Assembly (NCBI GenBank): GCA_964247295.1
Contig: CAXTTV010000015.1
Coordinates: 1-44,785, forward strand
Direction of reading: 5' to 3'
Length of the DNA: 44,785 bases
Origin: CAXTTV01 sp964247295
GTDB lineage: Bacteria > Chloroflexota > Ktedonobacteria > Ktedonobacterales > Ktedonobacteraceae
Below the pieces are notes generated by a model that was not told the origin of the DNA, did not search any database, and saw only the letters and a list, made by a program, of their open reading frames with translations. This document shows positions 7,785-16,317 of the stretch, in pieces (the first letter of the stretch is position 1; each line of letters starts with the position of its first letter). The position numbers and the translations under genes were made by a program.

Positions 7785-8807
7785 TTAATTTGTGAAAGCT
7801 TTGAATGTATTCGTAAATTCGTAGTCGCCCTGCGAGACGCCACTACAAGTATCAGAGGCTGTTGTTGAGCCAGCACATGTTCCGTTATCTCGTGCAATTT
7901 CCCAGAATGCAAGTTCGCCAATATGATTCTGCTGAGCAAAAGAAAGCACTTGCTGCGCATCGCTCAAGCTAAAGATTTCTCCGGGCGAATCATTCTGACC
8001 GATCATGGAAGTAATACCAACCATTGACCACAACTCACTAGATGACTTAGATGGGTAGAGGCTTTGTAGTTGGGAGTACAGGCCATTGGCAGCATTGATG
8101 GCTTCCTGTCCCATGTTACTGTCTGGGGAACCATAATCCATTGTCATAAGGTTGACTATATTGATATTAACTCCGTGGGATACCGCACTTTGCAACAGTC
8201 CCAGGCTATCGCTGAGCAACCCTGTCGTTTCCGATGGAAGAGTAAATGAGATTGTTAAACCGGGATTCGCTGCCTGCAAGGCTGCCAGTGCCTCATTACG
8301 ACGATCGTAGGACGTTGCGTCTCCTTGCGCGCCGCTTTCAATATCAAAATCAAGATGGGTCGCTTGATACTTATTGATGACAGCCTGATACTGAGCCTGC
8401 AAGCTACCGACGCTATCACATGTTTGAGCCAATTCCTGGCCTGCCTCTCCACCAAAGGAGATGATGATATCACCGCCTTGTGAGCGAACATACTGAATGT
8501 CGCTCTCCAAATGCGGTAGACGAGTGCTTGCTTGATCAAGCGGAATAGTTCCTGCCCAGGCAGCATTGCAACCATTGCCGGTAATGAATGCGAGGGTATA
8601 GTGATTTTGCCCCGTACTCTGAGAGACTGATTGCAGATCAGGATTTAATGTAACGTCCTGATAGGGAGCAAAATACGAGCTGGGAAATGCCGATGCTGCA
8701 TGAGCTTGTGGAACTCTACTGCTGAAGATTACTCCAACCGCTACAAGGTTAATGAGCACAGGAAGAGTCACCATAAGAAGCGTGGAGAGCCGTCGAGGTC
8801 GTTGCAT
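7785..8807 (-). CDS. Secreted GH18 chitinase-like glycoside hydrolase (PF-ChiA-like)
   Basis: The 340-residue protein begins with basic residues and a hydrophobic stretch ending in AHA-AS, a signal peptide with probable cleavage after residue 37. The rest is one GH18 barrel. Strand 3 reads GGDIIISFGG and strand 4 reads THLDFDIE (D153, D155, E157), with E157 the predicted proton donor. The usual motif DGxDxDxE has T150-H151 in place of D-G, as in the PF-ChiA-like GH18 branch. Later barrel strands contain MTMDYG and ELAFWEIARDNG. Chitin or a related beta-1,4-GlcNAc polymer is the likely substrate. No carbohydrate-binding module is attached. GAGG 8 bases upstream supports the start. It has no operon partner. 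Confidence 0.88.
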   Translation of the reverse strand: MQRPRRLSTLLMVTLPVLINLVAVGVIFSSRVPQAHAASAFPSSYFAPYQDVTLNPDLQSVSQSTGQNHYTLAFITGNGCNAAWAGTIPLDQASTRLPHLESDIQYVRSQGGDIIISFGGEAGQELAQTCDSVGSLQAQYQAVINKYQATHLDFDIESGAQGDATSYDRRNEALAALQAANPGLTISFTLPSETTGLLSDSLGLLQSAVSHGVNINIVNLMTMDYGSPDSNMGQEAINAANGLYSQLQSLYPSKSSSELWSMVGITSMIGQNDSPGEIFSLSDAQQVLSFAQQNHIGELAFWEIARDNGTCAGSTTASDTCSGVSQGDYEFTNTFKAFTN

Positions 8808-9159
8808 AAATTTTCCTCTTGAAATACTTTAATGACGATTGAATGGCACCCGGTAATCCATACTAAAAGAAACTGCCGCATAGTAGCTTAATATATGCTA
8901 TATTTCCGCCCGAAGTAACAATATTACTATGCATCACCTGTATGAATTTCCTTAACTAATTTTAGCTTCTTGTGGAAAGTATGTCAAGACAACTAGACCA
9001 CTAGTGCTATTAACAGCTCAAGGAAAGGCAAACATAAAAACTGGCGAATGCCATACATAGATACATAGCTGATCGCTTTTCTCTTTTTAGAGGAGTATGT
9101 TATACTGCATGGCACTACGCGAAGTTTGAAATCTCTCAACAATGTTATAGGACAGCAAG
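8808..9159. other. Divergent intergenic region between chitinase and obgE
   Basis: This AT-rich stretch holds the upstream regions of both divergent genes. On the plus side TATACT at 9101-9106 could be a -10 element for obgE, but no good -35 lies 17 bases before it. On the minus side TATATT-like sequences occur near 8890-8905. A 61-codon minus-strand frame across 8993-9178 has no family resemblance and overlaps the obgE start, so I treat it as noise. Confidence 0.4.
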
Positions 9160-10467
9160 ATGTTTTTTGATCATACAAAAATTTATGTGAAAGCTGGGGA
9201 TGGAGGCAACGGTTCAGCTCATTTCCGGCGTGAGAAATTCGCTCCCCTGGGTGGGCCGGATGGTGGAGATGGTGGCCGGGGAGGCAGTATCTTTATCGAG
9301 GCCACGCCAAATCTAAATACGTTAATTGATTTTCGCTATCGGCAACACTTTAAAGCGGATGCTGGCGAGCCTGGTATTCGTCAGAAGATGCATGGAGCCA
9401 AAGGTGAAGATATGACCTTAATGGTTCCCACGGGTACCATTGTACGCGACGCTGAGAATGGTGAGGTTGTCGCTGATCTCACGGAAGAGGGTCAGCAGGT
9501 AATGGTCGCGCGGGGTGGTCGTGGTGGGCTGGGAAACGTGCATTTCGCGACCTCTACAAATCAGGCTCCGAAAGAATCGCAGCGTGGAGAACCGGGTCAG
9601 GAGCGCTGGCTGCTATTAGAGCTACGCCTGATTGCCGATGTCGGATTGGTAGGATATCCCAATGCTGGTAAGTCCACCTTGCTGTCTGTTGTGACCGCAG
9701 CCAGACCAAAGATCGCTGACTACCCTTTTACAACGCTTTCACCCAATCTAGGAGTCGTGGGTGTTGGGCAGATTGCCAGTGGCGACGAATATGGATTCGT
9801 ACTGGCGGATATCCCAGGTTTGATCGAAGGCGCGGCCCAGGGTGTTGGTCTGGGACATGAATTTCTCCGCCATGTAAAGCGGACCAATCTACTGCTGCAT
9901 GTGCTGGATGGAGCCTCGTTGGATCGAGACCCCTGGGAAGATTTCAACCAGATCAACAAAGAGCTAAAAGAGTATGATGAGCAACTGGGCTCACGACCGC
10001 AGATCGTGGTTTTCAACAAGATTGATCTACCTGAGGCTCAGGAGCGCTGGCCTGCTCTGCAAGAAAAGGTTGAAGCTGCCGGCTATACCATCGTCGCGAT
10101 CTCAGCGGCGGCCCATCAGGGAACGGAAGAACTGATGCAGTTTACCTCGCGCCGCTTAATTGAGATTCGCCGGGAAGAGGAAGAGCGAGCAGCCGCGCAG
10201 GTATTACTAGATAATACAAACGATGTCGTCTTGAGACCGCGCCCTGAGAATGCCTTCACCGTCACAAAAGAAGATGGGATCTTCGTGGTGCGTGGGCGTA
10301 GGATCGAGCGGGCCGTCAATATGACTGATCCTGAGAGCGATGAGGGTATGGATCGTTTGCAGGTAACCCTGGAGAAAATGGGAGTTACAAAGGCGCTAGA
10401 AGAAGCGGGTGTCGGTGTTGGCGACGCCGTTCGGTTTGGCAAGACCGAGCTTATCTGGGGTGAATAA
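9160..10467 (+). CDS. obgE: GTPase ObgE/CgtA
   Basis: The 435-residue protein has all three Obg parts. The glycine-rich Obg fold spans residues 1-158 (KAGDGGNGSAHFRREKF, GGPDGGDGGRGG). The GTPase domain spans about 159-330, with G1 GYPNAGKS (165-172), T191/T192 in switch I, G3 DIPG (217-220), G4 NKID (286-289) and G5 SA (315-316). The C-terminal Obg domain (DUF1967) runs from about 355 to 435. Obg proteins bind GTP and act in late assembly of the large ribosomal subunit and in stress responses. AGGA lies 9 bases before the ATG. Often obgE follows rplU-rpmA; here it stands alone. Confidence 0.97.
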   Translation: MFFDHTKIYVKAGDGGNGSAHFRREKFAPLGGPDGGDGGRGGSIFIEATPNLNTLIDFRYRQHFKADAGEPGIRQKMHGAKGEDMTLMVPTGTIVRDAENGEVVADLTEEGQQVMVARGGRGGLGNVHFATSTNQAPKESQRGEPGQERWLLLELRLIADVGLVGYPNAGKSTLLSVVTAARPKIADYPFTTLSPNLGVVGVGQIASGDEYGFVLADIPGLIEGAAQGVGLGHEFLRHVKRTNLLLHVLDGASLDRDPWEDFNQINKELKEYDEQLGSRPQIVVFNKIDLPEAQERWPALQEKVEAAGYTIVAISAAAHQGTEELMQFTSRRLIEIRREEEERAAAQVLLDNTNDVVLRPRPENAFTVTKEDGIFVVRGRRIERAVNMTDPESDEGMDRLQVTLEKMGVTKALEEAGVGVGDAVRFGKTELIWGE

Positions 10468-10924
10468 ACATACACCAGGAGAAGGGAGGCAATAGCGGCT
10501 CTGTTGGGAAATTTAATAAAAGGAATGGGGGCGAGCCGAGGGAGGTGAGACTTCGTAGATTGGGCCACGTATGAGCCTGTAGGATCGGGAAGATCATCGG
10601 GGCCATGGCCCAGGATGGTTCGGCTCCTCCCTTCCTTCTATAAACCTCTTTCCCTGTTCCCATCAGACGAATGGATGTGGCGATGGGAGTAATTCCTGTC
10701 TCCACGATCCCACACGTGGCTCGACCTACCTCATTCGACTTCCTATCTCTGTACAGGAACCTCTTTTCCTTTTCTCAACAGAGTCAATTTGCTTCCCCTT
10801 CTCTTTTTCTTGTCCTCTCTCTCCCATTTCACAAAAATCTACTTAACAGTTTGTGTTATACTTGACTTGCAACGGACTGCCAGCCATATATATATTTATT
10901 TTCAAAATGAGAGACGCGTTACAC
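10468..10924. other. Gene-free region with nested complementary segments
   Basis: No gene is visible between obgE and the CHAT gene. Three pairs of complementary segments nest inside each other: AAGGGAG 10482-10488 with CTCCCTT 10627-10633; GAGCCGA 10533-10539 with TCGGCTC 10620-10626; TGGGCCA 10561-10567 with TGGCCCA 10606-10612. Farther on, TCCCATC near 10658 can pair with GATGGGA near 10682. The region could be a structured leader or a small RNA. It matches no RNA class I know: no T-box, SRP, tmRNA or cobalamin-riboswitch core motif. Confidence 0.35.
10862..10892 (+). promoter_or_regulatory. Candidate promoter of the CHAT gene
   Basis: TTGACT at 10862-10867 is followed after 17-19 bases by CATATATA (10885-10892). 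Transcription would begin near 10899. That would exclude a start at 10853 and leave the ATGs at 10907 and 10925. Confidence 0.45.
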
Positions 10925-13900
10925 ATGGGTGAAACTCTAAACATTCTATTTCAAAAGCGCACGGATGGATCTGTTGAGTTACAGGCACGAGATAGCTGGT
11001 CGGGGCAGACAGTCACAGATGATTTTTACGCTCCATATTCGAGTCGTCAGTTAAATTCTCTTCTCAAAAAACTAAATAATCTTGAAAGCGACAATTTTGA
11101 ATTGCAGGAGATTGGGAAGCGCCTTTTCCAGTCTCTCTGTGGAGGCAAAACCGCCAATGGTGGAAAGGCCTGTCCAGTCCGAAATCTTTTGGCGAGCGTG
11201 ATCTCTCGTATTCTGCGCAGGCGTGGGACGATCGCTCTGATTTTAAGCTTTGCGCCAGGGTGTGATGAACTGGCCCGTTATCCCTGGGAGCTGCTCCACA
11301 ATGGCGATCATTTTCTGCTAGCCTCCGGCATTTTCACATTGACGCGTGCGCTTCTGCGACCCGAAGCCTCCATCGGGTGTGAGTTACCAGTGCATCCACC
11401 GCTGCGAATGCTCTATATTGGTTCTTCCCCCTGTGATAGCAAGCCCCTGGAGATTGAGCGCAGCTTTGAGGCTCTGGAACGTGGCCTCTCGCGATTGATC
11501 TCCAATGGTCAGCTTCTTTTAGATCGCCTGGAACCCCCGACTTTTAGTGAACTGGTGCGCTACTTAAGCTCGCATGGTGGTGCCAGCGTCTTTAATGATA
11601 ATGAGACGCTCCTCCCCTGTTACATTGTGCATTTTGATGGGCATGGAGCCTATGGACGGCTCTGTCATGAGGATGAGTGTGAGACGCTCAATGATCCTGA
11701 TGCTAAACGCTGTATCTCCTGTGGCGCGGCGCTGACGCGTGTGCATCCTCAGACATACCTGTGTTTCTGTGATGAGGATGGGCGTAATAAGTATATCGAT
11801 ACTTTAACCTTGCGAGAGCTTTTTGTAAGCAGCGATGTACGGCTGGCGGTATTTTCCGCCTGTGAGACCGCTACATTATCCCAGCAGCAGGCGCGTCAGC
11901 CAGGAACTACGCCCCGGCGGGTGAAGGCTGAAGCGACGCTGGCGACGGCGCTTTTGCTGGCCCAGGTTCCGGCGGTAGTCGCGATGCCCTTCTCATTGCA
12001 AGACGATCTTACGCCGACGTTCATGTTTCATTTCTATGAGGCCCTGGCTGATGGCCGCACTCTGGAAGAGGCGCTTTCACGTGCGCGTCAGGCCCTTTTG
12101 CCCAGTCATCAGGGCTGGTTTATTCCAGTCCTTTATCGCTATGTAGCGGAGGGCCAGGAGGCTCCAGTTCCCTTACTGGTTGGGCGAGATCGCTCAGATG
12201 AGCAGGAGCATCCTTTACAGCATTTGGGAGCCTTATCTGCACTGGTTGGACGAGATCGCGAGCTTTTAGATCTGGAGACGCTTCTGGCGACCGCCTCAAA
12301 TCCTACCGGGGCGCGAAGTCAGGAGGGCCAGAAACTGTTCCGGCTTCGGCCTGGCATGCATCATCTGGCCTTAATTGGCCCGGCGGGTATCGGGAAAAGT
12401 GCCTTGGCCTTTGAGGTTGTTCGACGCAATCGAACCAGATTTACCGGTGGTGTGATCGGTATCACATTGCAGGGGGGCAAACCCTTTAATGAGGCTCTGG
12501 CGGAGATTTCGCAGCAGATTCACCTTTCGGGGCAGCCGTCGCTCTCGCCCGATCCCAGTCAACGCGCCAGAATGCTGTTAAATGTGTTACGCGCCCGTGC
12601 CAATCGAGAACTGCCCTGTCTGCTCTTCGTGGATGCCTTTGAGGAGGCTCCTCAGGAAGATCTTGGTCTCTGGCATCGTTTCCTGTGTATGATGCCAGAG
12701 CAGATTGTGGTCCTGATTACCTCGCGCTCCACACCTTCGACAAACTCGGTTCCTGAAGGTGGGATGTGCCGCTGGTATGAATATACGGTCGGGAAGATGA
12801 CCAAAAATGATCTCATGAAGCTTTTTATCGAGCTGGCTGAAAGTAGTGGGCTGGATCAACGTATCCACATGGGAGATCCTGAGCAGCAGGAGATCCTCAA
12901 AGATATCTGTGATCTGCTGGATGGTTACCCACTGGGAGCCGAGCTGATCTTTGGGACTGCTCGGTCGATAAGAGGGCGTGTGTTTGCGCCAGAGGCCGCG
13001 ACTCGATCTCTGGAAGAGGTTCGGGACGAGTTGCGGGGGACGCCGCTGGCTGGTATCTGGGCGGTGTTAGAGGTCGCATATCTCCGGCTCTCGCCGCTGG
13101 CTCGATTGTTACTCTCTTATCTATCTGCCTTTCGCCTGCCCTTTAGTCGGGAGCAGATTCTGGCATTGATCGCGCCCGAGACGCCGGCCTCAGCCAGATC
13201 GACCCTGCGTCTGGAGAGTGAAGCGTATGTTGCCAGCAGGCTTGTGGTAGACGCGACGCCAGAAAGCCTGTTGCCCATCGAGAATCCTGTGCCGCCTGAA
13301 CTGGTTCAGCAGTGGCGGGCGATCCGAGACGATCTGGTACAGGCCTCATTTATTCAATTTGACGGTCACTTCTACACCATTCATCCTCAGGTACGGAACT
13401 TCGCGCTTTCTTATCTGCCTACCGAGGAGCGGCGGCGGGTTCACCGGGTCGCGGCCACCTATTATAGTAGCCTTTCACAGCCCAGTCCAGAGGAATGGTT
13501 CGCGGCCTTTGAGCATTTGGAGGGCGCGGGCGATCCTGAGGATCTTCAGAAGGCTGTCCGTTTAGCGGTTCGTGCCTCGTGGGCGGTTGAGGGCAGAGGT
13601 CGGCATAGCGAGATTGTTTCGATGCTGAGACGCGCTGAGACGCACGCCCTCAGGCAGGGAGATAAAACCGGTGAGGGGCAGATTCTTTGTAGCCTGGGGT
13701 CGACTCTCCGTAGGATGGGGCATTCCGCTGAGGCCGTGGCCTGTCTCACGCGCAGTTTGGCCCTGCATCGTGAGCGAAAGGAGTCGGTTGATGCCGGCTG
13801 GGCTCTTTACGAGCTGGGTTCGTTACTGCGTGAAGATGGTCAGTTTGATCGGGCCGAGCAGCAGATGGCCGAGGCGCAGCACCTTTTCCAGGAGGGAAGT

Positions 13901-14842
13901 GAGGAGCAGGGCGAAGCCTGGGTCCTGACTACTCGTGGCGAGATCGCCCGAGGTCGGGGACGTTATAAAGAGGCGCAGGAACTATTTGCCGTCGCTCTTA
14001 GCCGGTTCCGTCAGCATTATATTGATGAGGGGGTAGCCACCGTCCTTCGCGATCGAGGAACCATTTACGAGATCCTTGGTTGTTATAGTGAGGCCCTCTG
14101 TGATTATGAAGAGGCGGCCCGGATGTTTCAAGCTCTGGGTCTGCGTTCACATATGGCCTGGGTAATGGCGGATCAGAGCCTGATCTTTGCCGACCAGGAA
14201 AACTATCAACTGGCCGAGAAGACGAATCAGGAGGCTCTGATCATCTTTCGGGAGGAGCAGTTGCGTCGGGGAGAGGCCTGGACCCTCTGGGCCCGTGGAG
14301 AGACGGCTCTAAAGCAACATAGACCCGAGGCGCGCAACTTTTTTGACGAGTCCTTAAAGATTTTTAGTAGCATCGGCAATCGTGTCGATATGGCGCGAGT
14401 CACGAATGGGCAGGCCGCCGTCTCTTTTTCTGAGGGCGATTATCTTGTGGCGCGGGAGCTTTATGGGCAAGCCCTGAGTATCGCCCGAGAGCAGGGGGCG
14501 AGGCAGATAGAGGGACGCTCTCTGCGTGGGCTAGGAGACGTAGCTCGAGTTCTACGACGGCTGACCGAGGCCCGACAATATTATCAAGATGCCAGTACGA
14601 TCGCCAAAGATCTGGACTTGATACCAGAGCAGTGTGCCTTATTAAAGCGACAGGGAGAGCTTCTACTGGCCCTTGGTCGTCATGCCGAAGCCTTGCAGCA
14701 TTGGATCGAAGCGTTAAGCCTCGATCGCAGATTGGGTCATCAGGCCCGGCAGGATCTGGAGAAAAAGATCACTGCCCTGGTGCGCGATCAGCATCTGGAG
14801 GTTATCTACGCAGAGTCTCTCCAGCGTTGTAGCCTGGATTAA
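10925..14842 (+). CDS. CHAT protease / STAND-type NTPase / TPR protein with zinc-knuckle insertion
   Basis: The ATG at 10925 gives 1305 residues; an upstream in-frame start at 10853 lies before the likely promoter. Residues about 100-410 form a CHAT caspase-like domain with catalytic H240 in HFDGHG and C313 in FSACETA. Between them sits an unusual C247-x4-C252-x10-C263-x2-C266 knuckle. LVGRDRE opens an ATPase domain with Walker A GPAGIGKS (485-492), Walker B LLFVDAFEE (566-574) and a sensor-like LITSRS, followed by a winged-helix-like region. About nine TPR-like repeats with a 40-residue period fill residues 900-1290. By family logic, TPRs sense a signal, the NTPase oligomerises and CHAT cleaves a target, as in STAND-type conflict proteins; target and trigger are unknown. 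It is cytosolic, monocistronic and overlaps the convergent MFS gene by 4 bp. Confidence 0.88.
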   Translation: MGETLNILFQKRTDGSVELQARDSWSGQTVTDDFYAPYSSRQLNSLLKKLNNLESDNFELQEIGKRLFQSLCGGKTANGGKACPVRNLLASVISRILRRRGTIALILSFAPGCDELARYPWELLHNGDHFLLASGIFTLTRALLRPEASIGCELPVHPPLRMLYIGSSPCDSKPLEIERSFEALERGLSRLISNGQLLLDRLEPPTFSELVRYLSSHGGASVFNDNETLLPCYIVHFDGHGAYGRLCHEDECETLNDPDAKRCISCGAALTRVHPQTYLCFCDEDGRNKYIDTLTLRELFVSSDVRLAVFSACETATLSQQQARQPGTTPRRVKAEATLATALLLAQVPAVVAMPFSLQDDLTPTFMFHFYEALADGRTLEEALSRARQALLPSHQGWFIPVLYRYVAEGQEAPVPLLVGRDRSDEQEHPLQHLGALSALVGRDRELLDLETLLATASNPTGARSQEGQKLFRLRPGMHHLALIGPAGIGKSALAFEVVRRNRTRFTGGVIGITLQGGKPFNEALAEISQQIHLSGQPSLSPDPSQRARMLLNVLRARANRELPCLLFVDAFEEAPQEDLGLWHRFLCMMPEQIVVLITSRSTPSTNSVPEGGMCRWYEYTVGKMTKNDLMKLFIELAESSGLDQRIHMGDPEQQEILKDICDLLDGYPLGAELIFGTARSIRGRVFAPEAATRSLEEVRDELRGTPLAGIWAVLEVAYLRLSPLARLLLSYLSAFRLPFSREQILALIAPETPASARSTLRLESEAYVASRLVVDATPESLLPIENPVPPELVQQWRAIRDDLVQASFIQFDGHFYTIHPQVRNFALSYLPTEERRRVHRVAATYYSSLSQPSPEEWFAAFEHLEGAGDPEDLQKAVRLAVRASWAVEGRGRHSEIVSMLRRAETHALRQGDKTGEGQILCSLGSTLRRMGHSAEAVACLTRSLALHRERKESVDAGWALYELGSLLREDGQFDRAEQQMAEAQHLFQEGSEEQGEAWVLTTRGEIARGRGRYKEAQELFAVALSRFRQHYIDEGVATVLRDRGTIYEILGCYSEALCDYEEAARMFQALGLRSHMAWVMADQSLIFADQENYQLAEKTNQEALIIFREEQLRRGEAWTLWARGETALKQHRPEARNFFDESLKIFSSIGNRVDMARVTNGQAAVSFSEGDYLVARELYGQALSIAREQGARQIEGRSLRGLGDVARVLRRLTEARQYYQDASTIAKDLDLIPEQCALLKRQGELLLALGRHAEALQHWIEALSLDRRLGHQARQDLEKKITALVRDQHLEVIYAESLQRCSLD

Positions 14843-16113
14843 AGTGATCTAATAGAAGGTCGAGCCAGCAATAGATAAAGCGAATAAAGGCCGACAATCG
14901 AGGCGCTGCCGAAAACCAGCACTGGAGCTCCCAAGAAAGGGATCAAAGCCCCCGCTGGGAAGTCACCCAATGGCCGTAGCCCCATAATGCAGAGAGTATT
15001 CAGACTCATTGCCCTGCCTCGCATCTGTGGTGGGACGCGTGTCTGCATCAGCGTGATTGTCGTTGCCCCGATCCCATTTTGAGCGATCCCCACAATCAAT
15101 AATGCCAGTAGCGAAACCTCAAAATTTCTGCTGAGGGCCAACAGGAAAAGTCCACCGGTCCATATCAACAGTGAGAACAGAAGCAGTAATCCTTTATGCT
15201 GGAAATCTCCCAGAGAGGCGATTGTCAAAGCTCCCAAGAGTGTCCCCAGGCCAGCCGCCGAAAAAAGCAAGCCAAGCTGGAGGGGTGACAGATGCAGCAC
15301 CTGAGTCGCAAAGATGGGAAGGATCAATGATGTTGAAGGGCCAAAAAACAGCATAGCTGCATAGCCAGAAAGAACCCATGGTAGCGCGCTATCTTTACCA
15401 ATGGTCTTGAGTGCCTCGCCGATCGCAGAGAAGGTTGGGATACGCTTCTCAATGTTTTGCCCATCCGTTTTAGGGACGCGCAGAACAAACAGCGCCCCAA
15501 GCACACCCAGAAAACTGATCCCATTCAGAAAGAAATTGCCTGCAAAGCCGATCCGAGCGATCGTCAGGCCCGCGAGCGAGGGACCCAGGACTGCCGAGCC
15601 ATTAAACACAATTGACTGGAGCGAAACGGCGTTCATCAGATCCTCCCGTGGGACCAGCACCGGGACCAGAGATGAGCGCGTTGGTTGGTCAAAGCTCAGG
15701 ATCGTTCCTGAGCAGAAGGCCAGGATCACAATCATCCATACCTGAATAACATTGGTAATCGTCAAAATACCGAGCAGAAACGCCAGCAACATCGAGAGAC
15801 TCTGGGTGAAGAGCAGTAGCCGTCGTTTATCAAAGCGATCCGCCAGACTCCCACCGATGAGCGCGAACAAAAAGAACGAGGCAGCCTGAGCCAGCGAAAC
15901 CAGACCAAGAGCGAAGGCCGAGCCCGTAAGTTTCAGCACCAGCAGACTTTGCGCGATAATCTGCATCCAGGTGCCGATTCCCGAGACCACCAGCCCGATC
16001 CAGAGCAGCCGAAAATCGCGGTGCCGCAGCGCCCGAAAGGTTTGTAAGCGACCGTGGTCCGTCGTCATCGGAGATGGATTGTGTTGATCAGGAGAGGAAG
16101 ATGTGTGAGCCAT
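14839..16113 (-). CDS. MFS transporter, EntS/MFS_3-like exporter
   Basis: This 424-residue membrane protein has about 12 hydrophobic helices and the MFS loop motif GGSLADRFDKRRLLL between helices 2 and 3. The opening FRALRHRDFRLLWIG and the QTRVPPQMRGRAMSL segment in the second half are typical of the MFS_3 group, which exports siderophores or drugs. The substrate cannot be told. AGGA precedes the ATG. The terminator at 16261-16306 separates it from the mraY operon upstream, so it should have its own promoter in 16114-16260. Confidence 0.9.
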   Translation of the reverse strand: MAHTSSSPDQHNPSPMTTDHGRLQTFRALRHRDFRLLWIGLVVSGIGTWMQIIAQSLLVLKLTGSAFALGLVSLAQAASFFLFALIGGSLADRFDKRRLLLFTQSLSMLLAFLLGILTITNVIQVWMIVILAFCSGTILSFDQPTRSSLVPVLVPREDLMNAVSLQSIVFNGSAVLGPSLAGLTIARIGFAGNFFLNGISFLGVLGALFVLRVPKTDGQNIEKRIPTFSAIGEALKTIGKDSALPWVLSGYAAMLFFGPSTSLILPIFATQVLHLSPLQLGLLFSAAGLGTLLGALTIASLGDFQHKGLLLLFSLLIWTGGLFLLALSRNFEVSLLALLIVGIAQNGIGATTITLMQTRVPPQMRGRAMSLNTLCIMGLRPLGDFPAGALIPFLGAPVLVFGSASIVGLYSLYLLLARPSIRSL

Positions 16114-16260
16114 AAGTTATTCCTATCAGATCGAGGTGAATAGTCTGTATAATACGCAATTACTATAGCATATCGATGCTCGTCAGACCTGGAATGGAGC
16201 ACTCGAAATCTAGCAGGAGTATTGGAGGTATTGCGAACGTCTTCCTTAGACCCGATAGGC

Positions 16261-16306
16261 AGAGAAAACGGGGCTCAGCAGAGATCCGCCGGGCCCCGTT
16301 TTCTCT
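16261..16306 (-). terminator. Terminator of the qng-murE-mraY operon
   Basis: A perfect 14-bp stem (AGAGAAAACGGGGC at 16261-16274, GCCCCGTTTTCTCT at 16293-16306), extended by two more pairs, lies 12 bp after the mraY stop codon. The T-rich part lies within the stem arm rather than as a separate run, so termination may be imperfect. Confidence 0.8.
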
Positions 16307-16317
16307 GATAGCGACCG

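Noticed and set aside
8993..9178. 61-codon minus-strand frame between chitinase and obgE
   Set aside because: No ribosome binding site, no recognisable domain, and it overlaps the obgE start.
10116..10568. 150-codon minus-strand frame over the end of obgE
   Set aside because: Serine/arginine-rich composition typical of antisense reading; obgE is certain on the other strand.
10468..10700. T-box, SRP RNA or riboswitch between obgE and the CHAT gene
   Set aside because: None of the conserved core sequences of those classes is present; only generic pairing remains.
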